Shown piece by piece: positions 51,401-63,100 of a stretch of DNA of 64,000 nt (positions are counted from its first letter, which is position 1; each line of letters begins with the position of its first letter). Origin of the DNA: Phoenix dactylifera (taxonomy: Eukaryota > Streptophyta > Magnoliopsida > Arecales > Arecaceae); contig NC_052399.1 of the NCBI RefSeq assembly GCF_009389715.1, positions 18,727,646 through 18,791,645 on the forward strand, read 5' to 3'. A model generated the notes under the pieces. It saw nothing but the letters and a program-made list of their open reading frames with translations, was not told the origin of the DNA and searched no databases. Made by a program: the position numbers and the translations under genes.

Positions 51401-54061
51401 ACTTTCCTAGGAAAGTGGATGGTCAACCAAACATAAGCACTTTGGAAATTTGTCACTTTCCCATGGTTAACCAAACATGCCAAAAGTACTTTCCTAGGTA
51501 TCCTCTTTCTAGGAATCTGATTCCCAGGAATCATATTCCTAGGAGGGAAAATACTTCCCGCGAACCAAACGAGCCCATAATCGTCTGTTCACGTCGGCAT
51601 GTGAATTGGGAGGAGACCTCCAACAGGAATATGCTCAGGGACTTGATGAGTGAGACCGAGCAATTTGAAACATACTATTAGGGCGGAACTTCATCAAGCC
51701 AGCACATTGATCCTTTTGCCCTTTTTTTGGTTAAAATTCATTTTCTAGTTGTTCATGAGGATGCTAGAGTTAGGGCACCTAAACTGGTCTCTAAGGGCTG
51801 ACCAGTATCAATTTGGTTGTGAAGGAAAAGCTTAATTTATTACTTTGTATGTCTCTTTGTCCTCTCTTTCCTCTTTTTTATATACTCTCTTTTTTCACGT
51901 TGTTTTTCCAACTTCTCAAGGGGAAATTTATAACATCAAAGATGACAATAATGGGACAGGTAATTTATTTGTTTTAGACACCTTTGGTTCATTGATGAAG
52001 GTGATATGATAAATTTCTTTTATACTTTCTTGGTATTAGGAATGACTAGTCTCAAGGAGTTGGATCTGTCAAGGTGCTCTAAGATTACTGATGCTGGCCT
52101 TAAGCATGTGCTATCCATTAAAAATCTGGAGAAGCTATGCATTTCAGAGACTGGATTGACTGCTGATGGAGTGATGCTCCTCTCTTCCCTTAGCAACTTG
52201 TGTCTGTTGGATATAGGAGGCATCCCTGTCACCGACAAAGCACTATCTTCATTACAGGTAACTTTATATTTGTCTGTGAATCATTACATTTTGTATCATT
52301 GGTGTAGTTTAACTACTGTTTATGTTGTATCATTGAACATTTGACACATCCACTTTTGAATCTTATGAAGTTCATCTGCTGGTCACTATGACGTGCGTTA
52401 TTTTGGAAAGTATTTCTACTGATTGGTGCCTTTGACTATTATCTTCCTATTTAGATCTATTTGAATCTTGTATCTTTTTTCTAAATGTATATGTCATACT
52501 TATTGGTGCTTTTAGATCAAAATTGTGTTTTTCTCCCTTGCATTATATTTAAGCGAGATTTATCTTTGATAACTTATTGCAGGTTTTGACAAGACTGGAG
52601 CACTTGGATTTGTGGGGTAGCAAAATTTCCAACAATGGAGCTGCTGTCCTCAAAACGTTTCCTAGATTAAGTTTCTTGAATCTAGCTTGGACCAATGTCA
52701 CTAGGTTGCCAAATCTTCCTTCTCTCACATGCTTAAACATGAGCAGTTGCACTATTCGTTCTATATTTGATGGAGACTGCAAAGCTAGTGCTCCTTTATC
52801 AAAGCTTCTTCTTCCTGGAGCTATTATTGATGATATTGATAAAGCATTTCGCGGTGTGGAAGTAAACCATATGGCATTCCTTGATCTGTCTGGCTCGTCC
52901 ATTTGCAACTTCCATTTTTTGGTCAAAATGAAAAGACTAAAGCATTTGGATCTCAGCTTCAGCAGAATGTCTGATACTTTAATTGAACAAGTTGCAGATG
53001 TTGGAGTAAATTTAAGATATTTAAATCTTAGCAATACCAAACTCACCACCCAGGGAGTTTGTATATTGGCTGGAAATGTAATGAACCTTGAATCTCTATC
53101 TTTATCTCACACAGCAATTGACGACACTGCTCTCGCATATATTGGTATGATGCCTTCTTTAAGAATGCTTGATTTGAGCGCTACAAATATCAAAGGTATC
53201 AATCTTACTAAAAGTTTGCTTTAGGCCCCCTTATCACATAAAACAAGTGGTTGTTATATGTGCTTATTGTCATGTGTCATATATTTTGGAATGTCAGGTT
53301 TTGTTTACTGGCAAAGAGATGATTTAGAAAAAATATTTTCACTAAGCATGCTTCAGAATCTTAGTCACTTGGAAAGTCTAAACTTGGAAGAGACAAAAGT
53401 AAGAGATGAAGCAATCTATCCCTTGGGATTCTTGAGGGGATTGAACTGTTTGTATCTGAAGAGTGATTTCCTATCAGATATCTCCTTGCATGCCTTGGCG
53501 TCTCTGTCAAACTTGAAATTTCTTGGATTCCGTGGTGCTGTATTGACCAACTCTGGGCTTCTTCTATATATGCCTCCATTAACACTTCGTGTACTAGATC
53601 TGAAAGGATGCTGGCTCTTAACTGAGGATATTGTTTCATCGTTTTGTAGAACCCACCCTCATATTGAGGTGAGACATGAATCTGTTCAAATGATCTACAC
53701 TAATGAAAATGTTAGTGCTGGTTCATCCCCATTCCACAGAACAACCCAAGCACCAAAATTGAAATCAAAGGGGGGAAAATTATCACAAGCCCCAAGTGGA
53801 TTCCCAGAGGTTGCTTTTGCAGGTAGGAATCTCTTGTATTTTCTTGTAGAAAGCTGCTGCTGCTGACTTATCAGTTAGTTGTTCCTGTATTTTTATTTTG
53901 TTTATTTACAATATTCCATGTCTTACCATGGCAATTTTTCTGATATAGATGAAAGAATTAAATATACCAGAGAGGAATTGCTGGAGTTGCAGCTTTTGCC
54001 TCTATCAAGTTTTGCACTCTGTGATCCAGATGTGCTGCCAAAAGTGCTGAGGAAGGAATAA
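45408..54061 (+). CDS. Intracellular leucine-rich-repeat (RNI-like) protein
   Basis: Six exons are read: 45408-45589, 46231-46385, 52040-52257, 52583-53195, 53298-53822 and 53949-54061, giving 601 residues. The N-terminus (ETVEKWRRQRRTLERLPAQL) is followed by repeats of the cysteine-containing/F-box-LRR kind (LKELDLSRCSKITDAGLKHV, HLDLWGSKISNNGAAVL, YLNLSNTKLTTQGVCIL). I see no signal peptide, transmembrane helix, kinase or clear F-box, so it is probably a cytosolic or nuclear adaptor. It resembles the plant LRR family around Arabidopsis At4g23840, whose biochemical role I do not know. The exon 1 donor (ctaga/gttcgt) was chosen because it joins exon 2 in frame. Intron 2 is 5.65 kb and full of repeats. 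The C-terminus after the repeats is hydrophilic. Confidence 0.88.
47281..47525 (+). repeat. Short degenerate repeat gccacct(t/c)gtgctt
   Basis: Variants of gccaccttgtgctt recur about eight times with irregular spacing of about 20-40 bases. This is an old minisatellite-like stretch in intron 2 of the LRR gene. Confidence 0.6.
47703..47888. mobile_element. GGTACC-rich MITE, copy D (LRR gene intron 2)
   Basis: A 186-bp element starting taaggtttaccatctcgctac; the complement of the right end reads catggtatgccat. It carries ggtac motifs like copies A-C. An 8-base direct repeat, gaggagag, flanks it at 47695-47702 and 47889-47896. Confidence 0.75.
48412..48652 (+). repeat. ~61-bp tandem repeat, four copies
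   Basis: Units start ctcggctagcaaggg at 48412, 48473, 48535 and 48594. Each includes agttgttg.ccttc.tgttct and agagata.gatg.agga. The last copy is the most diverged. Confidence 0.85.
51096..51576. mobile_element. MITE with GGGCTCGTTTGGTTCGC inverted ends
   Basis: A 481-bp element whose first 17 bases, gggctcgtttggttcgc, are the exact complement of its last 17. The three bases ata flank both sides. The interior also pairs in part (cccatgggaaag and cctaggaatc motifs near both arms). The ends resemble grass and palm MITEs of the PIF/Harbinger group, where a 3-bp duplication is usual, though TAA/TTA is the typical target. No transposase is encoded. Confidence 0.85.
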
Positions 54062-55843
54062 GATAGATATATGTAATTTCAAAATTTTTATTCATTTTCA
54101 ATGCAAATTTGTTGTGATTATATTATAATATATTGTGAAAGGAAATTGCATTCCGGTCCTTAATATGAAGTCAAGCATTTTTTTTTTCTTTTCCCAATTT
54201 GCTTCCAACTTGCTGAGCCTGTTGTTGTTTATGCTTCGTATACCGTACAATTAGAGTATGTTATTTCTGTTGGAAATGGATAATTATGAATGAGCCTCGT
54301 TGACATCTCCTTGTTTTGTTTTTTCTTATTTGTTATTTTATGTTGAAATAATGAAAGCTTAGTTGAGTTGGCAAGGGAGGTTAATGAGGTGAATATGAGC
54401 TCTCCTCATAATTGTTTTTAATTGACTAATTTTTTTGTAGCTTGTACTAATTTTGTTATCAGTCAGTGCTTTAAACTTTAGACATCAATTGGGTTCAAGT
54501 TAAGGACTAAATGCATTATATAGACTCATTTTGAAATAAAAATCATTGATGTAAACTAGATACATCATCCCTCTATAAGTTTAGCTATTACATGTCCAAT
54601 ATGCAATGTATGAGGGCTGATATGCGTTGTGCTTGCGTCTAGTCAATCGTCTAAATGTTTGATGAGTCAAATTTTTGGTACTCTATTTAAAAATGAATAG
54701 GATTCTGCCTTCTTGCTAATTTGCAACATCTTCTGCAGAATCCGACCCATACTAATGTTGGCACGGATAAGTGAGTTTTGGTCTTGCGAAAAATTTCAGT
54801 TGCTCATTTTATTTCTTCCCACTATCCAAATCCTATATGCATCCATGATAAAGACACCTTCAGGAAAAACATTACTTTGCCATAGCTGGATCATGTTGCC
54901 TCTTGAAGTTTCAGTCACTGCATTTGATAAAGAATTAAACTTAATTGAGAAACTTTTAATAGCCCTTCCTCTCCAGGGGGCTGCCCTGTTTTAGGAGAAT
55001 GGAAGGGAAGAAACCTGACATTCCACCAGCCTTGCATGTTTTTCTTAGCTTTTTTCACTTCTACATTCTCTATTTGTAGGCGAGGTCACTGATGGTTATT
55101 GAAAGGTTACGAAACTTTAACTATTAGAAGAAATGAAGGTGTGATGAAAGGAAGACGAGAGGCCTACGGCCCCTTTCGTATTTCATCATGATGAATATAT
55201 ATCAGCTTGATCTGGAATGAAGACTAAACACAATTTTACAGGAGACAAGTTACTAAATGCTTATGATACTTGATTACATAAAGACAAACATACAGACGAA
55301 CTAAGATTCTCTTGTTTCTTGATTCCATTACTGCTGCTGTGGTCTCCCTCCTGATAAAGCGTTCTTCCAGAGCCACTCACATATTTCCTTTATCTCTCTT
55401 TGCCTTGACCTTCCTTGAGACTTAATACTTGAGGTCATGTACAGTTGGAATCATTGAACCGACTGGATTGAATGGCCTTGGTATCCAAGTTTCTTTGCCT
55501 GGTTTAACAGCATGATGCGATAGAAATCCCCAGAAGGCAACGGACCTTCAGGATGCTTTACAAATGGCCCGAGATAACGGGAATCAGTTTGTACTGGCCC
55601 CAAAAGAATGAAAAAGAGCTTTCCTTAAGAAATCTCTCCTGCGTTTGACCTGTGAGACGACAGTGAAATATCACCTGTGAATTGTGATGCACAAATTCAG
55701 GGTTGCCGGATCCTGATAAATACATAACATTTTGCAAGATTTACCCTTTCAGTTCCTGCACTGACTTTGGATGCATGGACGAACTTCCTGCTTACAATTT
55801 AGTTCCTACAGTACATGGATGAGCTAAAAGGAAATGGTTTCCT
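54062..55843. other. Convergent intergenic region between LRR and PPR genes
   Basis: This holds the 3' ends of two convergent genes. I see no further gene; the open frame at 54713-54994 has no recognisable motif. Confidence 0.5.
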
Positions 55844-58492
55844 TCAAATTTTAGTTTGGACCGCAGCATGCACCATCACATAACCGCAAAGAGCATGCAG
55901 AGTTTTACCAGTACCCCCACAAGAGCACTCCCCATTGCTGAACCGATGGAACCGATTAGAATCCCTCAAAATTACTTCCCGTCCAGTGGCCTTTGAGATG
56001 TACATGATTGCAGCATGACAATCTCCACAAACACGAAGGTTCTTAAATATGCGAATGGGTTTTGGTGCAGATGTGCATATAAGACCGTAGGCCACTGCTA
56101 TCTTCTCACTGTGCTGGAACAGGTACTGTTCCTTTAGCTCATCCTCCATGTCATGAAGAACGAAATTTGTGTCAGGTACATACCCCATTTCCTTGATTTC
56201 AGCCATCAATTCATCCAATTTTGCATATGTCTCTTGGGCTTGTGGATGAGAAGTATCTCCTGCATGAAACTTATGGATGGTGTTCTCTATCTCCATCCAA
56301 CTCAATCCAGCTTCTTTGTTCAATTTCCTCTCTTTCATGCCAATCCTTATTTTTTCCACATCCTCCCACTTGCCAGCTGCAGCATACAAGTTTGATAGCA
56401 AGACATGGGCTGCTGGATCTTGCGGCTCCAGCTCCATGATATTTTTAGCAGAGAGTTTGCCCAGCTCAATGTTTCCATGAGTTCTACATGCACCAAGCAA
56501 AGTCCTCCACAACAAGGCATCAGCCTTGAAAGGCATCGAAGTTATTAACTCAACAGCTTCATTAAGAAGGCCTGATCGCCCTAGCATATCAACCATGCAA
56601 GCATAATGCTCCATCCTTGGAATAATCCCATGATCCCTTTGCATGGTGTAGAAGTGCTCCCACCCTTCCTTAACTAGACCCGCATGGCCACAAGCAGATA
56701 GAACAGCAATGTAAGTGACCTCATTTGGCTTAGCCTCAGTTGAGATCATCTCATGGAACAACCTGAGTGCTCGGTTTGCATACCCATGCTTAGCAAAACC
56801 TGTGATCATCGACGTCCATGAGATCACATTATGATCATCCATCTCATAGAAAACTCGGCAAGCATCCTCTATGTCTCCACACCTAGAATACATAGATATA
56901 AGTGAATTACCAATACCCTTATCCAATCCAAATCCTGTCTTTAGTAGCTGGGCATGCATCTGCTGGCCCTTGCTCATCATTCCAATGCTTGCAGCAGAAC
57001 TCAAAAGACTAGCAAATGTAAAAGCACTTACTCCAATGTCCATGCTCTCAGTTTGATGAAGGAGCTCGAGGGCTTCTTCGGCATTGGAATTCTTCAAATA
57101 ACCATCAATAACGGCATTGTATGAAATGATATTCTTTTCATACAGTACATCAAAAGCTTTGATGGCATCTTCCATCCTACCTGACCGTGCATACATGCTG
57201 ACTAAAGAGTTACCTACGAAATTTACCGATGCTAGACCTGATTTCACAACATGTGCATGGACCTGTTCCCCCATCTCAGGATCAGATAGACTGGCACATG
57301 CCTTGAGAATGCAAGAATAGGTAAAATGGTTTGGCCAAACTCTTCCCTGCATCATCTTGCACAAGAGCTTTATTGCTTCCTCATCATGCCCTCCACTTTG
57401 CACATAGCCTGATATCACCGCTGTCCACGACATGACGTTATGCTCAGGCATCCGATCAAAAACCTTCCTTGAATCATCCATCGATACCCCTACTGCACAT
57501 TTTGCATACATGTCTATGAGGCTGCAACCTATGCAGGTATCGGAGGCAAATCCATTTCGAATCGCTAGAGAGTGCAGTTGCTGCCCCAACTTAATGGACT
57601 CCAGCTCGGTGCAAGCAGAGATCACGCTGCTCATGGTAAAGCGGTCAGGCTCGAACCCGTCGAGCACCATATCTACGAACAAACTGATTGCTTCTTTTCC
57701 ACAGCCATGTTGCCCGAATCTCGTGATCATCAGGGTCCAAGCGACCAAGTTCCTATCGAGCATTCTGTCGAAGACCTTGCGAGCTGAAACCAAGTCGTGG
57801 GTCTTCGCAAACATATCGATCAGAGCACACCCAACTGATACATCCCACGGGAAAAATCCCATTTTGGACACAGATCCAAGAACCACTTTCCCAACCGACA
57901 TGAACTTCGTATTCGAGCAAGCTTGAATGACGCTAGAGAAGCTGAACTCATTCGGGCTAAACCCCATTTCGAGCATTTCGCGGAACATCTCTATGGCTGT
58001 TTCTTCCATCCCATTCTGGGCCGCGCTGGAGATCATGGCGGTCCAGGAAACTAGATTTCTTCGGCTGCCCATTTCCTCGAAGATGGAGCAGGCGGCGTCC
58101 CAATCGCCGCATTTGGAGTAGAGGGTGATAAGGGAGTTGGTGACGACGGAGTCCAGGGGAAGGGCGGAATCGAGGAGGCGGCGATGGAGGAGGCGGCCGC
58201 GGGCGAGGTCGCGGGAGCGGATGCAGGAGCGGAGGAGGATGGAGTAGGTGACAAGGTCGGCCGGGACGCCGCGGCGGGCCATGAGGTCGAGGGCGGAGAG
58301 GGCATCGTCGAGGCGGCCGCGATCGGCGAGGCCGATGACGCGGCGCTTCAGGGGCTCGAGGGCCGGGTGTTTGGTGGCTGCTGGGGTTTGGGGGACGGTG
58401 GTGGTGATGGGGGTTTTGGGGTGACAAGGGGAGAAGGGTTTCAGAGGGAGCGGGGGAGTGGTTTTGGCGGGGAGGGAGAGGGCGTGAATCAT
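55844..58492 (-). CDS. DYW-class PPR protein, EMB2261 (At3g49170) type
   Basis: A single exon of 882 codons. A Pro/Thr-rich N-terminus is a plausible chloroplast transit peptide, about 20 P/L/S-type PPR motifs follow from about residue 45, and then E and DYW domains. PPR proteins of this class read specific organelle transcripts and direct C-to-U editing. The deaminase signature is present: HSEK (794-797) and CGDCH (822-826), followed by CSCG (856-859). The expected ending after CSCG is Asp-Tyr-Trp-stop. Instead the frame shifts: TAC TGG TAA lies at 55905-55913 in another frame, with two bases (55914-55915) where a codon should be. The protein therefore reads on for 23 unrelated residues. Either a real one-base loss or an assembly error in the C-run at 55914-55918 would explain it. 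The rest is intact. Confidence 0.92.
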   Translation of the reverse strand: MIHALSLPAKTTPPLPLKPFSPCHPKTPITTTVPQTPAATKHPALEPLKRRVIGLADRGRLDDALSALDLMARRGVPADLVTYSILLRSCIRSRDLARGRLLHRRLLDSALPLDSVVTNSLITLYSKCGDWDAACSIFEEMGSRRNLVSWTAMISSAAQNGMEETAIEMFREMLEMGFSPNEFSFSSVIQACSNTKFMSVGKVVLGSVSKMGFFPWDVSVGCALIDMFAKTHDLVSARKVFDRMLDRNLVAWTLMITRFGQHGCGKEAISLFVDMVLDGFEPDRFTMSSVISACTELESIKLGQQLHSLAIRNGFASDTCIGCSLIDMYAKCAVGVSMDDSRKVFDRMPEHNVMSWTAVISGYVQSGGHDEEAIKLLCKMMQGRVWPNHFTYSCILKACASLSDPEMGEQVHAHVVKSGLASVNFVGNSLVSMYARSGRMEDAIKAFDVLYEKNIISYNAVIDGYLKNSNAEEALELLHQTESMDIGVSAFTFASLLSSAASIGMMSKGQQMHAQLLKTGFGLDKGIGNSLISMYSRCGDIEDACRVFYEMDDHNVISWTSMITGFAKHGYANRALRLFHEMISTEAKPNEVTYIAVLSACGHAGLVKEGWEHFYTMQRDHGIIPRMEHYACMVDMLGRSGLLNEAVELITSMPFKADALLWRTLLGACRTHGNIELGKLSAKNIMELEPQDPAAHVLLSNLYAAAGKWEDVEKIRIGMKERKLNKEAGLSWMEIENTIHKFHAGDTSHPQAQETYAKLDELMAEIKEMGYVPDTNFVLHDMEDELKEQYLFQHSEKIAVAYGLICTSAPKPIRIFKNLRVCGDCHAAIMYISKATGREVILRDSNRFHRFSNGECSCGGTGKTLHALCGYVMVHAAVQTKI

Positions 58493-58543
58493 GGCAATCC
58501 TTCGTTCTCGAGCCCATCGCGGTTCCCAGACAAAACATTTATA

Positions 58544-58548
<5 letters not shown>

Positions 58549-58587
<39 letters not shown>
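58549..58587. repeat. (TA)n microsatellite in the PPR promoter or leader
   Basis: About nineteen AT dinucleotides lie 57-95 bases upstream of the PPR start codon. It is likely to vary in length, and any TATA-box assignment here would be arbitrary. Confidence 0.9.
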
Positions 58588-58590
<3 letters not shown>

Positions 58591-60133
58591 ATCAGTATTA
58601 CTCTTTTCTAACCAAAAAAAAAAGTATAGAAAAAATTGAAGTCTAGGAAAAGAATGATTTAACGATGAATTAAGAAATGGAATTATGGTGAATAGACAGA
58701 GCTATGTCAGGTTTTCAAAAAAGAAGTTGATAGGATCATGACACTAGTGGAGTTCTCAAAAGGTAAAAATTTAATTATTGGACAACTATAACTCTTTAGA
58801 AATCTACTCGGCTCAGACAAGTGATTGCGAGTCATAATTTACTCAATGAAGAAAGACTTATTCAGCCTTTTCTCTGAAATACTCTAATACAGGTTGGATT
58901 ATTAATCAAGTGGTGTCTTATTAAGGTAATTAGAACGATGAACCTCTAATAAATGTTTATTTTGAGCTAAAATATTGTCAAGTATCTCATTAGTTTTTTT
59001 TGGCCTGGTTTCATCTCACAAGTGGAATTTTGTTAGTTCGAAATATTTATGATTCATTTGGATGGCTTTGATCTTTTAGCATATATATGATAAAATCCAT
59101 CAAATGGTGCAATCATAACAGCTCTACAATAAGCCATGACAAAACGATGCACAAAAATTATAAGAAATGATGTAGTGAAATTGCATGGGGAGTTAATTTT
59201 GGGTTGGAGGTGCGTGCTTCCCTTAAACCCAATTCTGTCCATCATTCTCGATGGTAAATTTGGTGGCATATTTTGAGCCCAAGGAACAATGATTCATTGA
59301 TCACTCAGCACATACTTACTACAATCACAAACAAATCTCGAAAAAGAAACACATCACCGGTACTGAAAGATAAGCGTTGTGCTTAATAGAACCTATCTCG
59401 TTCGGAGCTTTAAGTAAAATAAAATCTGTATTGTATAAAATAATAAAAAAATATTAATAATTAATTTTTTTTGAAATTGCAAATCTATTATATTAATATT
59501 AAAGATTCTTCTTTTGAGGTTTATAATTTATTTGTTCAAAAAAAATGGATTCATGCAAGCTATGCTACCTTTTGGCTAACTCGCGCAATCTTAGAAAAAT
59601 TCCTTCACGCCTAGCTTATAATTGCAAGGCTGCGGGTCATAAAGCGGAACTCTGTACGGTGAAAGTGACTCCTACTTTGGTGCCCAAGGATCCAAACGTT
59701 TTGGCTTTGGTATTGCTAATTATCAACAAAATAACAGGTACAACATACAAATATACTAGCAAAAGAGCTTAAATGAACGAAATATAACCCAACAACAGGA
59801 TGAACATGAATTCTGAGTTGCAGCAATTCATCATATGTTGTTCAACAAGAACAGTTTATATTACCAATGTTCCCATAAGCTTAAAAACATCCAAAAGGAG
59901 AGTGTGTGTTTTCATCCAAGCATGTATTGCAGGTTCACTATACACAACTGTTTTGGGGGTATGAAATAAATAGGTTCAAGCATATTAATAAAACAAATTG
60001 ATAAAAAATAGTCTCTACCACCAAAGAGAAGCAGCAGCAGCAGTTCCCTTAATCAGATATAACAAGGGAGCAAAAAGGGAGAAGCAATGCTTTGCCATAT
60101 GCATCAGTCCCTCCTGTTTGATCAGTTAGTTGA
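58588..60133. other. Spacer between the PPR and acyl-CoA synthetase genes
   Basis: AT-rich region containing the PPR promoter and the 3' flank of the synthetase gene. Apart from the weak LINE-like fragment at 59545-59772, nothing is recognised. Confidence 0.45.
59545..59772 (+). mobile_element. Possible LINE ORF1 zinc-knuckle remnant
   Basis: A 75-codon open frame contains CKAAGHKAELC, which fits a CCHC-type knuckle (C...GH....C) of the sort found at the end of plant LINE ORF1 proteins, and a weaker Cys-rich piece before it (CKLCYLLANS). No endonuclease or reverse transcriptase is found next to it. The assignment is weak. Confidence 0.25.
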
Positions 60134-63100
60134 TCACTTGGTGTTCTTGTACAGGCCATTAATGACCGTCTGAAAAGAACAATTACCATGTTAGCAACAA
60201 TTAAAAGAATATGAGGAATGATCAGTTTAAGGGTTTCTTCTTTCCTCCTTTCCTTTCTTTTTTTAGAGCTGGAAGATGTTTAACACGACCGAACTGTTGT
60301 ACAAGTAATCAGCAAGTGGAATAAGCTCCTCAAACCAGGGAGATCAGGTTCAAAGAGAAGAGAAGATGGCTAACCTGGTAGTACTTGAGCAACTGGGGCC
60401 GCTTCTTCTTGTAAGTTGGGGTAAGCAGATCACGTTCCATGTCAAATGGTATGAGGTCAAGGTGAACAGCTTTAATGAACTCAAAACCTTTCAACTGCCA
60501 GAAGATTAAAAAGCAGCACTCAGCATCAAATTCCAGGAGCTAAAATATCATTTATCTAGTAAACAGGGCAAATTATTGGGTGATGATTGCAAAACCAAAT
60601 CAAATATAAGTTACAAAAATTTACTTTCTTTGCTTTTGCAATTTTTGTGAGTTCCCCAAGGATTGATTCTTTAGTTTTGGGATTTTCACAGATGGCAGCA
60701 AAATCTCCACTTATACCATTTTCTTTAGCCCAACGCTCCAGAGCCAGTTCATTCGGATTTACAATGGCAACAAGGAAGGACTCAAAGCTATTCCCGTATA
60801 TCCATATCTGAAACAAAGTCGATTATGTTGGTCAATTATATAAAGTAACTCATAAAACGAAATGATGAGGTAGATAATATGCTAGTTATTCAAATTTATT
60901 TTGATTCAGTAAACGTGGGCAATTATAATTTACTATTTGTTGCTAAACTGTTAAAATGATCAAGTCAACATCACAACGTCATTCTACTAGCCAGCAGAGT
61001 AGCAGACCTTTCAGCGTTCAGTTTATAGAGCAACTTTATTGCCACCTTTGACAGCCTTTGCAGTCAAAATGCAGAAGCCCACTTCTAATGCTTATGAAAA
61101 AATGATATATAAATAGTAAATAAACTTGTGAAGAGATCTTCAATAAGAGGGCTTGCAAAAATAAAATGACTGGCCTTTTCATTCTTCCCTTTAGTCATGC
61201 TCTACTGTATAAGTTCAAACAATTGTTAAACAAATAAAATTATCTGAGCAGAAAAGCCTGTTAGAGGGTCTGGTTAAAGTCTTTAACAGGAATGAAAACA
61301 TAACAGCGAGAATAGCTCAACTGTTAGGAGCTGGCTCTACATAACAGAAATTCTTCAATACTTAAATATGGTTCTTTCTTAATTCTTCGTCATAAATTCA
61401 AATCCCTCAATATATCAAAAACCTCCTTTTGTCTCTCTCGCACATGACAATCTGAGAATATCATCTTCACCAATCATTTAAGTTTTAATCTGATGTCTTT
61501 GGCATCTATATTTCCATCAATAAAACCATGTCAATTGTCAACTATATAACCAGAATGTCCTGGCCATTGCCCATCCATGAAACCTAGCAGCACAACAGGA
61601 ACCTTATGTGCTTATAGACATGCACGACACTTCATTTTTGGATAGATACACCTGCCTAGTTTCACTTTCCGAACATAATTTAGAGAAGACCCTGGTGAGG
61701 TCTATGCTGTGATAAAGCAAGTGCATTTATCAATCCAGCATAATTTTTTAAAAGAAAATCATAAATTCAAATTCTGACATCTCACTTCTCCTGCATATGC
61801 TCAATACTTGTGCAACATATAACAAGAAATTCCTTAGTCATGCAACGTTAAAACTTGAAACCTTCTTAAAAAATGCATGGTTGTATCTAACAAGGAATGA
61901 AGTGCATATATGAATTCAAAAGGCCCATACAAGAAAGATCATCAGTAGAAATCTTTTGACCAATACATGCTCCCTGCCCCCTCCCTCTCCCTATCTCTGA
62001 TAAAGAGAAGTATATGCATCAAAAAAGTGCATTTATGTTATGTGAATCCGTAAAGAGGTTATTTTATAATGATAAGCTTCCCATCCATAAAGATTTCATA
62101 AGAGGTCATTTATGTGCAATTTTCATGCCTTTATGCCACTTGCTATATCCTCACTACTTTAACGGTCCCTATTAATCCAATACATCCATTTCTGCATTCT
62201 CATGTTTGCTACACTCAGCTCTAATGTACGCACCATCTTTAAGACCTCATTTTATGCCCAAACAGACAAAATTGTTAGGTGCATTTGTCTATAGGAAAGC
62301 TTTTTCTAAGAATTCATTGCATGCACCAAATACTGTGGAAGCACAGATTTACTTCAGGAACCGATATCAGAAACATCTTAATGTGGTATCTGATTTTAAG
62401 GAGTTCTTTAGATGAATTAAATGAAAGGAAAACAAAGGGTAACCTTGTGTTGCAGCAATCATAAATGATATAATTTTTTCCTGCCAATAACATATTCCTT
62501 ATGCCATGTCCTTGATAAGGCAGTCAGACCATGAGCACTCTATAGGGACATCATCAATAACCAAAAGAAGACAAGGAGACTAAGCTATATATTCTAACAT
62601 AGTATCATATCAAAATAAATTGAAATAATAAACTTGATTATTTCTTAAAGAATTGTTCACATCGAATACCGCGTCTATATCAGGAACAAGACCATATATG
62701 TTCTCCAGATTTTCAACTGCAACATACTCTCCTTGAGAAAGTTTAAAGATATTTTTCTTCCTGTCAATAATTTTTAAGCTTCCATCTGGTTGCCATTCTC
62801 CAACATCCCCTGCATACAACAATAACTGTAAGCATCATTAGTGAAAAAATGGCCTCAAAATAAAATAAATGTAACACAAGAATAGTAAAAGTTGAAATTT
62901 TGAAAAGTGCCAAACATGAAATTAAATGTGTAGAATGTGAATTAGCATCAGAAGTTAAAGTTCTGACAACAGGATTTCGACAGTAACAAACAGGCGTGCA
63001 ACTTTATCATGCATGATCTAAGTGAATGCTTATTCAAATAGAAATGAGGCAAAAAAAGTCATATTCAACAAGGTTAACCAAGCCAAGCCCAAAAGTGATA

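Noticed and set aside
54713-54994. 93-codon open frame between the convergent genes
   Set aside because: Hydrophobic, AT-driven composition without motif or conserved neighbours; probably chance.
56153-58121. Several plus-strand open frames opposite the PPR gene
   Set aside because: They are antisense shadows of the long PPR coding frame with no motifs of their own.
61313-61404. Possible second tRNA-derived SINE in a LACS intron (tagctcaactg and attcaaatc)
   Set aside because: The box A and box B-like words are 72 bases apart, too far for a tRNA-type promoter, and I found no tail or target duplication.
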